Shown: positions 42,522 through 53,653 of the stretch, piece by piece | How positions within the stretch are numbered: position 1 is the stretch's first letter | Layout: each line of letters opens with the position of its first letter | NCBI GenBank assembly: GCA_002369315.1 | Contig: DFDW01000030.1 | Location: 122,237 to 186,236, forward strand | DNA: 64,000 nt | From: Ruminococcaceae bacterium UBA3818 | GTDB taxonomy: Bacteria; Bacillota; Clostridia; Oscillospirales; Ruminococcaceae | Direction of reading: 5' to 3' | The notes under the pieces: model-generated | Databases searched by the model: none | What the model was told of the DNA's origin: nothing | What the model saw: the letters and a program-made list of their open reading frames with translations, nothing else | Position numbers and translations under genes: made by a program

Positions 42522-42551
42522 AGTATAGCACGGTACGCAAGGAATATGCAA
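42522..42551 (-). promoter_or_regulatory. Possible distal promoter of surface protein A
   Basis: Minus strand TTGCAT, 18-base spacer, TATACT; would give a leader of about 225 nt. Confidence 0.45.
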
Positions 42552-42701
42552 CAAACCGGGGCAAACAGCCTGCCGAGGGAAAGACGCACCAAAAAGGAAG
42601 AAACTGCTTATAATGGAACAGGCCGTGCCGGAATCTGGGCGTTTTTGCTGTCACAAACAGACTTTTTCTTTGGAAATCCCCCTTTTTTCGGCACACCTTT
42701 C

Positions 42702-42730
42702 TTGAAACAGGAGTACGGATCGACTATAAT
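42702..42730 (+). promoter_or_regulatory. Promoter of the cysteine desulfurase-thiI genes
   Basis: TTGAAA, 17-base spacer, perfect TATAAT. Confidence 0.8.
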
Positions 42731-42794
42731 AAAAGGGAATATAGAGAAATCCGGCTCCTGCTTTTGGCAAACCTTTGAAAACGGAGATGAAACC

Positions 42795-43931
42795 ATGAGA
42801 GAGATTTATCTGGATAACAGTGCCACCACGCGGGTGGCGGAACCGGCGGCGAAAGCAATTTATGAAATGCTGGTATCCTGTTACGGCAATCCCTCCTCGC
42901 TGCATCGCAAAGGGCTGGAAGCGGAAAACCGGATCACAGCGGCAAGAAAGTCGCTGGCAAAGCTTTTGGACTGCGATTCAGCCGAAATCACCTTTACCTC
43001 CGGCGGGACGGAAGCCAACAATCTGGCTTTGCTGGGTGTGGCGGAGGCCCGTGCGCGTAAGGGCAAGCGGATTGTGACCACGGCGATGGAACATTCGTCG
43101 GTGGAGGCGGCCGCGGACCGGCTGGAACAACTGGGCTGGGAGGTCATCCGGGTGAAGCCGGATGTGATGGGCCATATTGACGCAAACGAAGTGGTGGCGG
43201 CGGTAGACCGTTCCACTGTTTTGGTATCCTGCATGTGCGTGAACAATGAGGTGGGCACCATTCTGCCCATCGGGCAGATTGTCAAAGGAGTGCGGCGCAA
43301 AAATCCGGAAACGCTTGTCCACTGCGACTGCGTGCAGGCGCTGGGCAAACTGCCGCTTTCCATGCGGCGGCTGGATTTGGATTTGGCGACGGTGAGCGCT
43401 CACAAAATTTACGGACCAAAAGGTTCCGGCGCTTTGTACGTGCGCCGGGGCATACGGGTACTGCCGCGGCAGCTGGGCGGCGAACAGGAGAAAAAGCTGC
43501 GCCCGGGCACCGAGGCGGCGGCGCTGATCGTGGGGTTTGGCGTGGCGGCGGCGCTGGCCGGTGAACATCTGGCGGAAGACGCCCGGCGGATTGCCGACCT
43601 CAATCAGGAAATGCGCTGCCGGCTGATGACGATTCCGCAGGTGGTGATCAACTCCCCGGCGGACGCGCTGCCGGCGGTGCTCAACATCAGCGTGCCGGGC
43701 TACCGTTCGGAGACGATGATGCACTTTTTGGAGGAACGGGGCATTTCCGTGTCCAGCGGATCGGCCTGTTCCAAAGGAGCGAAAAGCCATGTGCTGTCCG
43801 CCATGGGGCTGGACCAGTCGCTTATCGACAGCGCGCTGAGGATAAGCTTCGGGCGGTACAACACCAAAGAGGACGTGGAAGATTTCGTCCTGGCCCTGCG
43901 GGAAGGGATCTGTACGCTGGCCCATCGATAA
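42795..43931 (+). CDS. Cysteine desulfurase (NifS/IscS family)
   Basis: A 378-residue PLP enzyme. IYLDNSATTRV opens the fold, FTSGGTEANNLALLG is the cofactor-phosphate loop, SAHKIYGPKG holds the PLP Lys204, and SSGSACSKGAKSHVL the persulfide Cys325. It takes sulfur from cysteine, and the thiI gene 47 bases downstream points to tRNA 4-thiouridine as the main destination, though a NifS-type enzyme can also serve Fe-S clusters. The ATG at 42795 follows GGAGA; upstream in-frame sequence lies beyond the promoter and is not coding. Confidence 0.94.
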   Translation: MREIYLDNSATTRVAEPAAKAIYEMLVSCYGNPSSLHRKGLEAENRITAARKSLAKLLDCDSAEITFTSGGTEANNLALLGVAEARARKGKRIVTTAMEHSSVEAAADRLEQLGWEVIRVKPDVMGHIDANEVVAAVDRSTVLVSCMCVNNEVGTILPIGQIVKGVRRKNPETLVHCDCVQALGKLPLSMRRLDLDLATVSAHKIYGPKGSGALYVRRGIRVLPRQLGGEQEKKLRPGTEAAALIVGFGVAAALAGEHLAEDARRIADLNQEMRCRLMTIPQVVINSPADALPAVLNISVPGYRSETMMHFLEERGISVSSGSACSKGAKSHVLSAMGLDQSLIDSALRISFGRYNTKEDVEDFVLALREGICTLAHR

Positions 43932-43978
43932 GGGTACAGAGCGTGCGTTTCTATAATAAGGTATGAAGGAGCGTCAGG

Positions 43979-45151
43979 ATGAAGGAAATCATACTGATCA
44001 AAACAGGAGAAATCGCACTGAAGGGGTTAAATAAATCCTCTTTCGAAGATGTGCTGGTCAAAAATACAAAGTGGCGGCTGCACAGCCTGGGACAATTCAA
44101 GTTCCGCAAGGCGCAGTCCACGATTTACTGCGAGCCCCAGTCGGACGATATCGACTTGGACGAAGCCTGCCGGCGGGTATCCCGCGTGTTCGGCATCGCG
44201 GCGTTCAGCCGGGCGCGGGTGGCCGCCAAGGATTTTGAGGATATCTGTGAGAATACGCTGGATTTTCTGGGCGAGGAACTGGAATACGCGGCCACCTTTA
44301 AAGTAGAGGCCAAGCGGGCGGACAAATCTTTCCCCATGAAGTCTCCGGAAATCTGCCGGGAGCTGGGCGGCCGGATTTTGGAACGGTACCATCATTTGAA
44401 AGTGGATGTGGAGCATCCGGATGTGCTGGTAATGGTAGAAATCCGGGAGACGGCGGCCTACATCCACGGAAAGCAGCTGCCGGGGGCGGGGGGAATCCCC
44501 ATCGGCACTTCCGGCAAGGCGGCGATACTGATTTCCGGCGGCATCGACAGCCCCGTGGCCGGATACATGATGGCCAAACGGGGACTGGAGCTTTGCGGCG
44601 TGCATTTTGCGAGTCCGCCCTATACCAGCGAGCGGGCGAAGCAGAAAGTCATTGCCCTGATGGAGAAAATGGCCGAATACTGCGGCCGGATGAAGCTTTT
44701 TGTGGTACCGTTCACCGAAATTCAGGAGCAGATCCGGGACAAGTGCCCGGAGGAGTTGTTTACCATCGTCATGCGCCGGTTTATGATGCGCATCGCCGAT
44801 CAGGTAGCCAGAAAGCAGGACTGCGGGGCGCTGATCACCGGCGAAAGCGTGGGACAGGTGGCCAGCCAGACGGTCAAAGCCATTGCCTGTACCGATATTG
44901 TCACCGATCTGCCGGTGTTCCGGCCGGTCATTGGAATGGACAAGCGGGAGATCATCGCCATTGCCAATGAGATCGACACCTTTGAAACGTCCATTTTGCC
45001 GTACGAGGACTGCTGTACGGTATTTACACCCAAGCATCCGCGTACCCGTCCCCGCCTGGACCTGGTCGAGGCGGCGGAGCAGGCGCTGGATGCGGACAAG
45101 CTGATCGCTCAGGCGATTGCGGGGATAGAACTGGTTGAGATAAAAAGATAA
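43979..45151 (+). CDS. thiI: tRNA 4-thiouridine synthase ThiI
   Basis: A 390-residue short-form ThiI. The N-terminal ferredoxin-like and THUMP domains run to about residue 165, then the PP-loop ISGGIDSPVAGYMM (Ser186-Pro192) activates tRNA U8 with ATP. The C-terminal rhodanese domain of the E. coli protein is absent, as in many Firmicutes, where the partner desulfurase passes sulfur directly. AAGGAGC lies before the ATG. A TATAAT at 43952 without a matching -35 may be an extra promoter; co-transcription with the desulfurase is expected. Confidence 0.95.
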   Translation: MKEIILIKTGEIALKGLNKSSFEDVLVKNTKWRLHSLGQFKFRKAQSTIYCEPQSDDIDLDEACRRVSRVFGIAAFSRARVAAKDFEDICENTLDFLGEELEYAATFKVEAKRADKSFPMKSPEICRELGGRILERYHHLKVDVEHPDVLVMVEIRETAAYIHGKQLPGAGGIPIGTSGKAAILISGGIDSPVAGYMMAKRGLELCGVHFASPPYTSERAKQKVIALMEKMAEYCGRMKLFVVPFTEIQEQIRDKCPEELFTIVMRRFMMRIADQVARKQDCGALITGESVGQVASQTVKAIACTDIVTDLPVFRPVIGMDKREIIAIANEIDTFETSILPYEDCCTVFTPKHPRTRPRLDLVEAAEQALDADKLIAQAIAGIELVEIKR

Positions 45152-45186
45152 AGACCGGTTTTGAAAACAAGTGAGGAGAATGTGGG

Positions 45187-48100
45187 ATGAAGCTGGACAT
45201 CATTTTTGCCAGCGCGGCGAAAGATGAGCAGCAGGTGGCTCTGCTGCTGGACTTGCTGGCTCCGCTGGGGATTGACAAGCACACGGTGACCGAAGCAAAA
45301 TCGGATCGGAAAGCGCTGGAAAACGCGTTGGTCGCGGCCCTGCGCCGCAGCGATGCCGTCCTTTTGGTCGGTGGCCTGGGCAGCGGAAAAACAGATTTTA
45401 CCACTGCTTTATTGTGCGAGGGGCTGGGGCTTCGGGAAGAAATCTGTCCCGCGGCGCTGGAGCAGATGAAAAAACGCTACAAAATAGAGGAAGAAGCCCT
45501 GTCCAAAGAGGACCTTCTGAAAGTGAAGATCCCGGCGGGCGCCCATCCGTTTTTGAACCGCTGGGGGGATTGCCCCGGCTATGCACTGGTAGCAGAGGAT
45601 CAATGCATCGCCGCCTTGCCGGCCGGAGCCGCGGAACTGGCCGCTATGGCCGAGGAAAAGCTGCTGCCGTATCTGCAGAAAATCTTTTCCGCCCATTCCC
45701 AACCGGTGGAGGGGGGCGCGTTTGGCATTTCGCTGGAGCAGGCGTCCCGCAAGCTTGACCCGGCCAGGGAACTGGCGAAAGTCGTGGTGAAAAAAGAAGG
45801 AATCGGCCTTTTCATCCGCATTTTGCCGGACGGGGAGAAAAACAACACCGAAACCGCTGCGGGGCTGGTGAAAAGCGCACTGGGAGGCTGCTTCTTCCAG
45901 GGCGCTTCGGTAGCGTCCGCCTTTTCGGCTGCGGCCTCCGGAGCCGAAATCACAGCGGCTGCCGCGGAGCAGGAAGGCCGTGATGAAATCCGCAGATTGC
46001 TGGAGCGGGTTTCTGATACGGGGCGGGAGATCCCACAGATGGAGGTGGGGCGCAAAAACGCCAAGGCCACCGGCATCCCGCGGCGGATTTTAAAAAAATC
46101 CAAAGGGGTTTCCCCTTTGTTGGCAGTACATATGGCCCGCAGCGCCAGAGAACGGTTCGGCGCGGTCATCGGTATCGGTATAACCGGCTTCCGCTCTGCC
46201 GGCCGGCACAGCGACGTGGCTTACGCGGCACTGTGTGACCGGGACAAAGCGTGGGTGGCACGTATTCTGGTGCCGGAAGAACGGTTGAATTTTGATATGG
46301 AGCTGGCGGCCACGGCGGCTCTGGATATGGCGCGCCGGTACGCGCAGGCGGACGGGACTTTCCTTTCCGGCGGCCAGGAATTGCTGAGTGCGCTGTCCGG
46401 AAAGATCAGCGAGGAGCGAACCTGTACCTTTGCCCCTGACGGAACGGCGGTCTGGTGTTTGGCTGGTGAAGAGGCGCCGGTCAAGGAAAAAACAGGCAAA
46501 ACCCACAGGGAAAAGAAAAAATCCCGCCCGGCAGCAGCGGCGGGAAAGGTGGTATTGGCCCTACTTTTGTCGGCGGTGCTGCTGATTGCCGGCGCAGTGG
46601 GATCGTTTTATTGGCAGGCGTATCGTTCCGGGCAACTGCGCGTTGCCATGCTGCATCTGTATCAGACCGGCGGCGACGCGGTGCCGGATGGATATCCAGC
46701 GGAATATGACCGGCAATTTACGCTTTTGTGGGAGCAAAACGAGGATATCGTCGGCTGGCTGAGTGTGCCGGACACCGATTTTTCTTTCCCGGTGGTACAG
46801 GGAAAAGACAATACCTTTTATTCTCTGCGCAATTTCAAAAAAGAACCCAGCTTGTACGGAACGGCATTTTTAAACGCACCGTCCAGCCTGCGGGAAGACA
46901 CTAATGTCACGCTGTACGGCAATCATATGGATGACGGGCAGATGTTCGCCCAGTTGGACCACTACCGCAAACTCACCTATTATCGGGAGCATCCGACCCT
47001 TTCCTTTGACACGGTTTACGGAGCCGGCAACTATAAGGTGTGCGCCGTGTTTGTCGCCGATCCGGCGGAGGATGGGTGCTTTGATTATGAAAACTTCCAG
47101 AATCCAGAGGACACGGAGCAGTGGGAAGCGATGGTCGGGGAGATGGAAGCCCGCAGCCTGATCTGCACCCCGGTGGAAATCAGGGAGGGGGATAAGCTGC
47201 TGACCCTGTCCACGGAGGCGGAAGACTTTGACGGCGCCCGTCTGATTGTCGTCGCCCGCCAGACCCGAAGCGGGGAAGTAAAAACCGTGGATGCGGACGA
47301 GGCGGTCTATAACGCACAGCCGGTGCTGCCCGAACGGATGCAGCAGAGCGAGGGCGACATCCCCGCGCCGGATAAAGAGGATAACCGGCCGGTTGCGGAG
47401 AGCAAAGAGGAGTTTTCCTCTTCCTCCCAAAGCGTCGCTGCTTCTTCCGGTTCTTCCGAGGAGAGCTCGTCTGAGCAGGAGGAAAGTCCGTCCTCCAGCC
47501 AAAGCGAGGCGTCTTCCTCTTCTGTCAGCAGTCTGCCTTCTGTTTCCAGCCAGATCAGCAGTCAGCCGTCTTCTTCGGCGCCGCCGGTGACATCCAGCGC
47601 GGCGTCCTCCGAGTCGGAACCGCCGGAGGTTGGGGTGGATGAGTCTACTCTGTCCGAATCGTCTTCTTCATCTTCACAGGCAAGTCAGAGCGCGTCGAGC
47701 AAACCGCCGAGCAGCAGTTCTTCCAGCTCTTCCGGCTCCAGCAGTTCCGGCAGTTCCGGTGGAAGCAGCGGGCCCTCTACGCCGTCTGCAGGGGAGACTT
47801 TCCGCGTCAACGGCAAAGATTATGACGCATATGACGCGGTGTGCCGCGTGGTGGCGGCAGAACTTGGAAATGGAAATTATGAGTCGATCAAGGCGCAGGC
47901 TGTGGCGACCTATACGCTGCTTTACAAACGCAATCAGAGCGGGAACTATCCTACCGGCCTGAGTCTGGGAACGCCGTCCAGCACGGTCAAGCAGGCGGTG
48001 AAAGAAGTATGGGGCGAGGCCCTTTACGCCAACGGACGGCTGATGGATGTGTTTTACTTCTCCATTTCCGCCGGCCGGACCAATGAGCCGCAGGATGTTT

Positions 48101-48579
48101 GGGGCTCTTCGGTAGCGGGCTATGGCTCGGTGGACAGCTCTTGGGACGAAAATGTTTCCAGCGCGTTCCAGCGCTCGGTGAGCATCAGCAAGGAAAAAGT
48201 GATCGACCGGGTGTGGGAATATCTGGGCATTGATTTGAGCGAGGTGCCGGTGGAAGATTGGTTCACGGTAGAATCCTATACCAGCGGCGGATACAATGGC
48301 AAAATGACGGTGGGAGGATATGGAACGGTGCAGAAAAGCGGCAGTTCCGCCTTCCGGACCGGCGCGGCGATCACTGGGCGTATTCTGCGGGAAAACGTGC
48401 TGAATCTTCGTTCGGCCTGCTTTACCTGGGAAGAGAGTGGAGACAGCATTGTCTTCACAACAAAAGGATATGGCCACGGTGTTGGGATGAGCCAGTGGGG
48501 GGCCGTTGAAATGGCGAAGCAGGGCTACAATTATGTAGAGATATTGGAACACTATTATCCCGGCGCCAGCGTAAAATAA
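45187..48579 (+). CDS. Fusion protein: degenerate CinA-like region, TM helix, Cys-less class B sortase fold, Ser-rich linker, SpoIID domain
   Basis: A 1130-residue protein read as one frame. Residues 1-430 follow CinA order: a MoCF-like domain (VLLVGGLGSGKTDFTT, AGAHPFLNRWGDCPGYAL), then GVSPLLAVHMARS and GIGITGFRSAGRHSDVAYAAL of the CinA C-terminal domain; the ESCTGG active-site loop is missing. A membrane helix spans ~454-476. Residues ~515-695 are a class B sortase fold with His580 (YGNHM) and Arg685 (DGARLIVVAR), but TLSTC reads TLSTE, Glu677 replacing the nucleophile. A Ser-rich linker (~744-868) leads to SpoIID (~870-1130) with Glu892 in VVAAEL and GYGHGVGMSQWGA intact. SpoIID is a peptidoglycan lytic transglycosylase, so the outer end may cut wall glycans. 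It follows thiI by 35 bases. Confidence 0.88.
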   Translation: MKLDIIFASAAKDEQQVALLLDLLAPLGIDKHTVTEAKSDRKALENALVAALRRSDAVLLVGGLGSGKTDFTTALLCEGLGLREEICPAALEQMKKRYKIEEEALSKEDLLKVKIPAGAHPFLNRWGDCPGYALVAEDQCIAALPAGAAELAAMAEEKLLPYLQKIFSAHSQPVEGGAFGISLEQASRKLDPARELAKVVVKKEGIGLFIRILPDGEKNNTETAAGLVKSALGGCFFQGASVASAFSAAASGAEITAAAAEQEGRDEIRRLLERVSDTGREIPQMEVGRKNAKATGIPRRILKKSKGVSPLLAVHMARSARERFGAVIGIGITGFRSAGRHSDVAYAALCDRDKAWVARILVPEERLNFDMELAATAALDMARRYAQADGTFLSGGQELLSALSGKISEERTCTFAPDGTAVWCLAGEEAPVKEKTGKTHREKKKSRPAAAAGKVVLALLLSAVLLIAGAVGSFYWQAYRSGQLRVAMLHLYQTGGDAVPDGYPAEYDRQFTLLWEQNEDIVGWLSVPDTDFSFPVVQGKDNTFYSLRNFKKEPSLYGTAFLNAPSSLREDTNVTLYGNHMDDGQMFAQLDHYRKLTYYREHPTLSFDTVYGAGNYKVCAVFVADPAEDGCFDYENFQNPEDTEQWEAMVGEMEARSLICTPVEIREGDKLLTLSTEAEDFDGARLIVVARQTRSGEVKTVDADEAVYNAQPVLPERMQQSEGDIPAPDKEDNRPVAESKEEFSSSSQSVAASSGSSEESSSEQEESPSSSQSEASSSSVSSLPSVSSQISSQPSSSAPPVTSSAASSESEPPEVGVDESTLSESSSSSSQASQSASSKPPSSSSSSSSGSSSSGSSGGSSGPSTPSAGETFRVNGKDYDAYDAVCRVVAAELGNGNYESIKAQAVATYTLLYKRNQSGNYPTGLSLGTPSSTVKQAVKEVWGEALYANGRLMDVFYFSISAGRTNEPQDVWGSSVAGYGSVDSSWDENVSSAFQRSVSISKEKVIDRVWEYLGIDLSEVPVEDWFTVESYTSGGYNGKMTVGGYGTVQKSGSSAFRTGAAITGRILRENVLNLRSACFTWEESGDSIVFTTKGYGHGVGMSQWGAVEMAKQGYNYVEILEHYYPGASVK

Positions 48580-48587
48580 AAAGCGCA

Positions 48588-48631
48588 GACCGGGCTTTGC
48601 GGTTGATTTGCCGCAAAGCCCGGTTTTTTTA
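48588..48631 (+). terminator. Terminator of the fusion-protein gene
   Basis: Perfect 14-bp stem ACCGGGCTTTGCGG, 8-base loop, T run. Confidence 0.94.
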
Positions 48632-48714
48632 TGCGTTTTTGGGCATCTAACAAGGGGTTTCCCAAAAAGAAGAGAAATTTTCAAAACGAAAAAGTAAATA
48701 ATTTATGAAGGGCC

Positions 48715-48743
48715 TTGACATACTGGAAAAGAAGTGATAAATT
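48715..48743 (+). promoter_or_regulatory. Heat-shock operon promoter
   Basis: Perfect TTGACA, 17-base spacer, TAAATT, immediately before the CIRCE element. Confidence 0.85.
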
Positions 48744-48747
48744 ATCT

Positions 48748-48774
48748 TTAGCACTCAAGAAGCAAGAGTGCTAA
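48748..48774 (+). promoter_or_regulatory. CIRCE operator (HrcA binding site)
   Basis: Perfect consensus TTAGCACTC, nine bases, GAGTGCTAA. HrcA binding here represses the operon; heat titrates it through GroEL in known systems. Confidence 0.98.
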
Positions 48775-48801
48775 ACCTGAAAAAGAAAGAAGGAACCGGA
48801 T

Positions 48802-49839
48802 ATGGATTTGGATCGACGGAAAATGAAGATCCTCGGCGCTATCGTAAGCGAATATATCCGGACCGGAGAGCCGGTAGGCTCCAAACGGGTGTCGCAGCTT
48901 TTGGATACACAGGTATCCCCCGCGACCTGCCGCAACGAAATGTCTTTGCTGTTCGACCTTGGGCTGCTGGAGCAGCCGCACACGTCGGCGGGGAGGATCC
49001 CGTCTCATTTGGGATTTCGGGTCTATCTCGATAAGCTTTTGACCTGCGATCCGCTGACAGAGACAGAAAAAGATGCGATCGACGCGCTGTTTAACATTCA
49101 CAACCCCGATCCGGACCGCCTGCTGGCCGACGCTGCGGAAGCGCTGGCCCGGTTTACCGGATGCGCGACCGTGTCGGCGACCCGCCCCCCGCGGCATGTA
49201 ACGGTGCGGCGGATTGAATTGATTCCGCTGGGCCCCCATGTGGTGATGATTGTGGTGGTAGCCTCCAACGGGGTGATCAAGAACAAGGCATACCGGCTGG
49301 ATATGATCTGTTCGCCGGAGATCCTGGACTTTTTCAACAAATTTGCCAACGACCGGTTTGCAGGCCGTTCCATTGACGAAATTTCCACCGGGTATCTCAA
49401 TTCGGTGGCGGTGGCGTTGGGAGAATATTCCCGCGTGTTCACACCGCTTTTAGCAGGCGTATTTGAGCTTTGCCGCCAAATCCGGGACGGACAGTTTTAC
49501 ACCCAGGGAAGCACCAATCTGCTGGGATATCCGGAATTTCACAATTCGGCCTATGACCTGTTGAGCCTGCTGGAAAACAGAGCCCTTTTGCAGGACGCTC
49601 TGGAAGGTCCGGAAAATCAGGAACTGAATATTAAGATCGGGAAAGAAAATCATTTGGCACAGTTGGAAAATTCAACGGTGCTGGTGGCCAGATACAATGT
49701 GGGACAGGACAATACCGGTGTGATCGGCGTGATCGGCCCGGTACGGATGGATTATTCCAGACTGATACCCCACTTGGAATATTTTGCGAAGACCTTGGGC
49801 AATCTGCTGTCTGATACCATGAATCCCCAAGACGAGTAA
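48802..49839 (+). CDS. hrcA: Heat-inducible transcription repressor HrcA
   Basis: A 345-residue protein of normal length. The N-terminal winged helix (KILGAIVSEYIRTGEPVGSKR, VSPATCRNEMSLLFDLGLLEQPHTSAGRIPS) is the HrcA signature, followed by the GAF-like dimerisation domain and ending IGPVRMDYSRLIPHLEYF. It binds the CIRCE element 28 bases upstream and so controls itself and grpE, dnaK, dnaJ. GGAACC-type weak ribosome site before the ATG. Confidence 0.97.
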   Translation: MDLDRRKMKILGAIVSEYIRTGEPVGSKRVSQLLDTQVSPATCRNEMSLLFDLGLLEQPHTSAGRIPSHLGFRVYLDKLLTCDPLTETEKDAIDALFNIHNPDPDRLLADAAEALARFTGCATVSATRPPRHVTVRRIELIPLGPHVVMIVVVASNGVIKNKAYRLDMICSPEILDFFNKFANDRFAGRSIDEISTGYLNSVAVALGEYSRVFTPLLAGVFELCRQIRDGQFYTQGSTNLLGYPEFHNSAYDLLSLLENRALLQDALEGPENQELNIKIGKENHLAQLENSTVLVARYNVGQDNTGVIGVIGPVRMDYSRLIPHLEYFAKTLGNLLSDTMNPQDE

Positions 49840-49863
49840 ATAAGGAAAAGAGGGACATCGAAA

Positions 49864-50403
49864 TTGAGCGATAAGAAAAAAGAAACGCAGCAGGAGGAGC
49901 AGCTGCAGGAAAAGGAAAACATTGCGGCGCAGGAAGAAACACCACAGGAAGATCCGGTGGAAGAAAAACTGCGGCAGGCGGAAGAACAAGTCCTGGCCCT
50001 GAACGATAAACTGCTGCGGACGCTGGCGGAGTACGATAATTTCCGCAAGCGCTCAGTCAAGGAAAAAGAGGCCATCTACCCGGAGGCCGCGGCAGATGCG
50101 GTTTCCAAATTCCTGCCGGTTCTGGACAGTATGGAACGGGCCGCTGGTTTTAGCTGCAGCGATGAGGAATATAAAAAGGGGGTAGACATGATCATCCATT
50201 CTTTTTACGACGCACTTTCTGCAGCCGGGGTGGAGGAAATTCCCGCCGAAGTGGGAAGTCCTTTTGATCCGGCAATGCACAACGCGGTGATGCATATAGA
50301 AGATGAGAACTTTGGCGCGGGCGTTATCGCGCAGGTGTTCCAAAAAGGCTATCGGCTCGGCGAACGGGTGATCCGCCACACCATGGTACAGGTAGCAAAC
50401 TGA
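49864..50403 (+). CDS. grpE: Nucleotide exchange factor GrpE
   Basis: A 179-residue protein: a Glu/Gln-rich N-terminal arm and coiled coil (~1-75, with LLRTLAEYDNFRKRSVKEKE), then the four-helix and beta-wing parts (FLPVLDSMERA, PFDPAMHNAV, VAQVFQKGYRLGERVIRHTMVQVA). It releases ADP from DnaK. The start codon is TTG at 49864, nine bases after AGAGGG. It follows hrcA by 24 bases. Confidence 0.96.
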   Translation: MSDKKKETQQEEQLQEKENIAAQEETPQEDPVEEKLRQAEEQVLALNDKLLRTLAEYDNFRKRSVKEKEAIYPEAAADAVSKFLPVLDSMERAAGFSCSDEEYKKGVDMIIHSFYDALSAAGVEEIPAEVGSPFDPAMHNAVMHIEDENFGAGVIAQVFQKGYRLGERVIRHTMVQVAN

Positions 50404-50446
50404 ATTGGTCAAACTGGAATCATATAGATGAGGGAGAGGCGTGTGA

Positions 50447-52324
<1,878 letters not shown>

Positions 52325-52341
52325 GTTAGAATGTGCAGCAA

Positions 52342-52378
52342 GCTGCCGCAGGGACGAGGAACGCGCCTTTGCGGCAGC
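52342..52378 (+). repeat. Hairpin between dnaK and dnaJ
   Basis: Arms GCTGCCGCA / TGCGGCAGC are perfectly complementary, with a second short GG/CC pairing inside; no T run. It may process or partly attenuate the transcript between the two genes. Confidence 0.55.
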
Positions 52379-52419
52379 CTTTGCGGTCAAAGACGAAATA
52401 GAGACAAAGGGTGATATTT

Positions 52420-53592
52420 TTGGCCGATAAAAGAGATTACTATGAAGTCCTCGGCGTTCAAAAGGGATGTTCCGACGATGAATTGAAAAAAGCATACCGA
52501 CAGCTGGCAAAGAAGTATCACCCGGACTTAAATCCTGGTGATAAAGAGGCGGAGGCCAAGTTCAAAGAGGTCAATGAGGCTTACGAGGTGTTGTCCGATA
52601 AAGATAAGCGCGCCCGGTACGATCAGTTCGGCCACGCGGGCGTTGACCCGTCCTACGGGGCTGGCGGCGCGGGAGCCGGCGGTTTTGGCGGCATGGGCGG
52701 CTTTGACGTGGGAGATATTTTTGACACCTTCTTTGGCGGCGGTGGCTTCGGCGGCTTCGGCGGCTCCACCCGTACCCGAAATCCCAATGCGCCGATTCGC
52801 GGCAACGATGTCAACATCAATCTGAACCTGTCCTTTATGGAGGCTGCCCACGGCTGCACCAAAGAAGTTACCGTCCAGCGGTTGGAGCAGTGCGAGGATT
52901 GCGGCGGCACCGGCGCGGCGAAAGGTACCAGCGCCGATACCTGCCCGGACTGTAAGGGAACCGGTCAGGTGAGAGTCCAGAGCAGAACGCCTTTTGGCGT
53001 CATTCAGTCTACCCGGCCCTGCCAGCGATGCGGCGGTACCGGCAAGGTGATCAATACCCCCTGCACCGGCTGCAACGGAAAGGGCCGTGTGCGCCATACC
53101 CGCAAGATGACCATCAATGTGCCGGCGGGTATCGACGACGGGCAGACGTTCGCGCTGCAGGGACAGGGAGACCATGGCCGAAACGCCGGTCCGGCGGGCG
53201 ATTTGAATGTGACAGTCTCGGTGCGCCCGGATCCGCTGTTCGAGCGGGATGGCTACAATGTACTCTGCGAAGTGCCGCTGACGTTTGCACAGGCGGCATT
53301 GGGCGATGAAGTGGTAGTCCCCACCATCGACGGCAAGGTCAAGTATACGGTACCGGAGGGAACGCAGCCGGGGACGGTATTCCGTCTGCGCAACAAGGGC
53401 ATTCCCTACGTCAATGGCCGTGGGCGCGGCGACCAGTATGTGACCGTCGTCCTGGAGGTGCCGAAAAATCTGAGCCTGAAACAGAAACAGGCGCTGAAAG
53501 ATTTTGAAAAGGTCACCACGGAAAAAAATTATGAAAAACGCAAAGGCTTTTTTGAAAAGCTCAAAGATGCCTTAGGCGGCGAAGAAAAATAA
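52420..53592 (+). CDS. dnaJ: Chaperone DnaJ (Hsp40)
   Basis: A 390-residue type I DnaJ. The J domain holds HPD in [11 protein letters not shown]; a Gly/Phe-rich stretch follows (~75-115), then four zinc-finger repeats ([32 protein letters not shown]), then the substrate-binding C-terminal domain. It brings clients to DnaK and triggers ATP hydrolysis. The start is TTG at 52420 ([12 protein letters not shown] follows), eight bases after AAAGGG; GTG at 52411 overlaps the ribosome site. Last gene of the CIRCE operon. Confidence 0.97.
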   Translation: MADKRDYYEVLGVQKGCSDDELKKAYRQLAKKYHPDLNPGDKEAEAKFKEVNEAYEVLSDKDKRARYDQFGHAGVDPSYGAGGAGAGGFGGMGGFDVGDIFDTFFGGGGFGGFGGSTRTRNPNAPIRGNDVNINLNLSFMEAAHGCTKEVTVQRLEQCEDCGGTGAAKGTSADTCPDCKGTGQVRVQSRTPFGVIQSTRPCQRCGGTGKVINTPCTGCNGKGRVRHTRKMTINVPAGIDDGQTFALQGQGDHGRNAGPAGDLNVTVSVRPDPLFERDGYNVLCEVPLTFAQAALGDEVVVPTIDGKVKYTVPEGTQPGTVFRLRNKGIPYVNGRGRGDQYVTVVLEVPKNLSLKQKQALKDFEKVTTEKNYEKRKGFFEKLKDALGGEEK

Positions 53593-53595
53593 GAA

Positions 53596-53626
53596 AAAGA
53601 GCCCCTTCCTTGGAGAGGGGCTCTTT
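53596..53626 (+). terminator. Terminator of the heat-shock operon
   Basis: AAAGAGCCCCT pairs with AGGGGCTCTTT closing a short CC/GG loop; T run follows. Confidence 0.88.
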
Positions 53627-53653
53627 TGCCATGTATAAAAGGAGAGAGAACAG

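Larger units (their letters stand above)
42290..42794. other. Divergent intergenic region, surface protein A / cysteine desulfurase
   Basis: 505 bases without a supported gene. Two minus-strand promoters and one plus-strand promoter are annotated separately. The frame open to the left of the desulfurase ATG has no family signal and is excluded. Confidence 0.6.

Noticed and set aside
42546..42794. In-frame 83-codon extension upstream of the cysteine desulfurase
   Set aside because: It lies upstream of and across a perfect promoter, has no family match, and the ATG at 42795 has its own ribosome site and begins exactly with the conserved NifS start.
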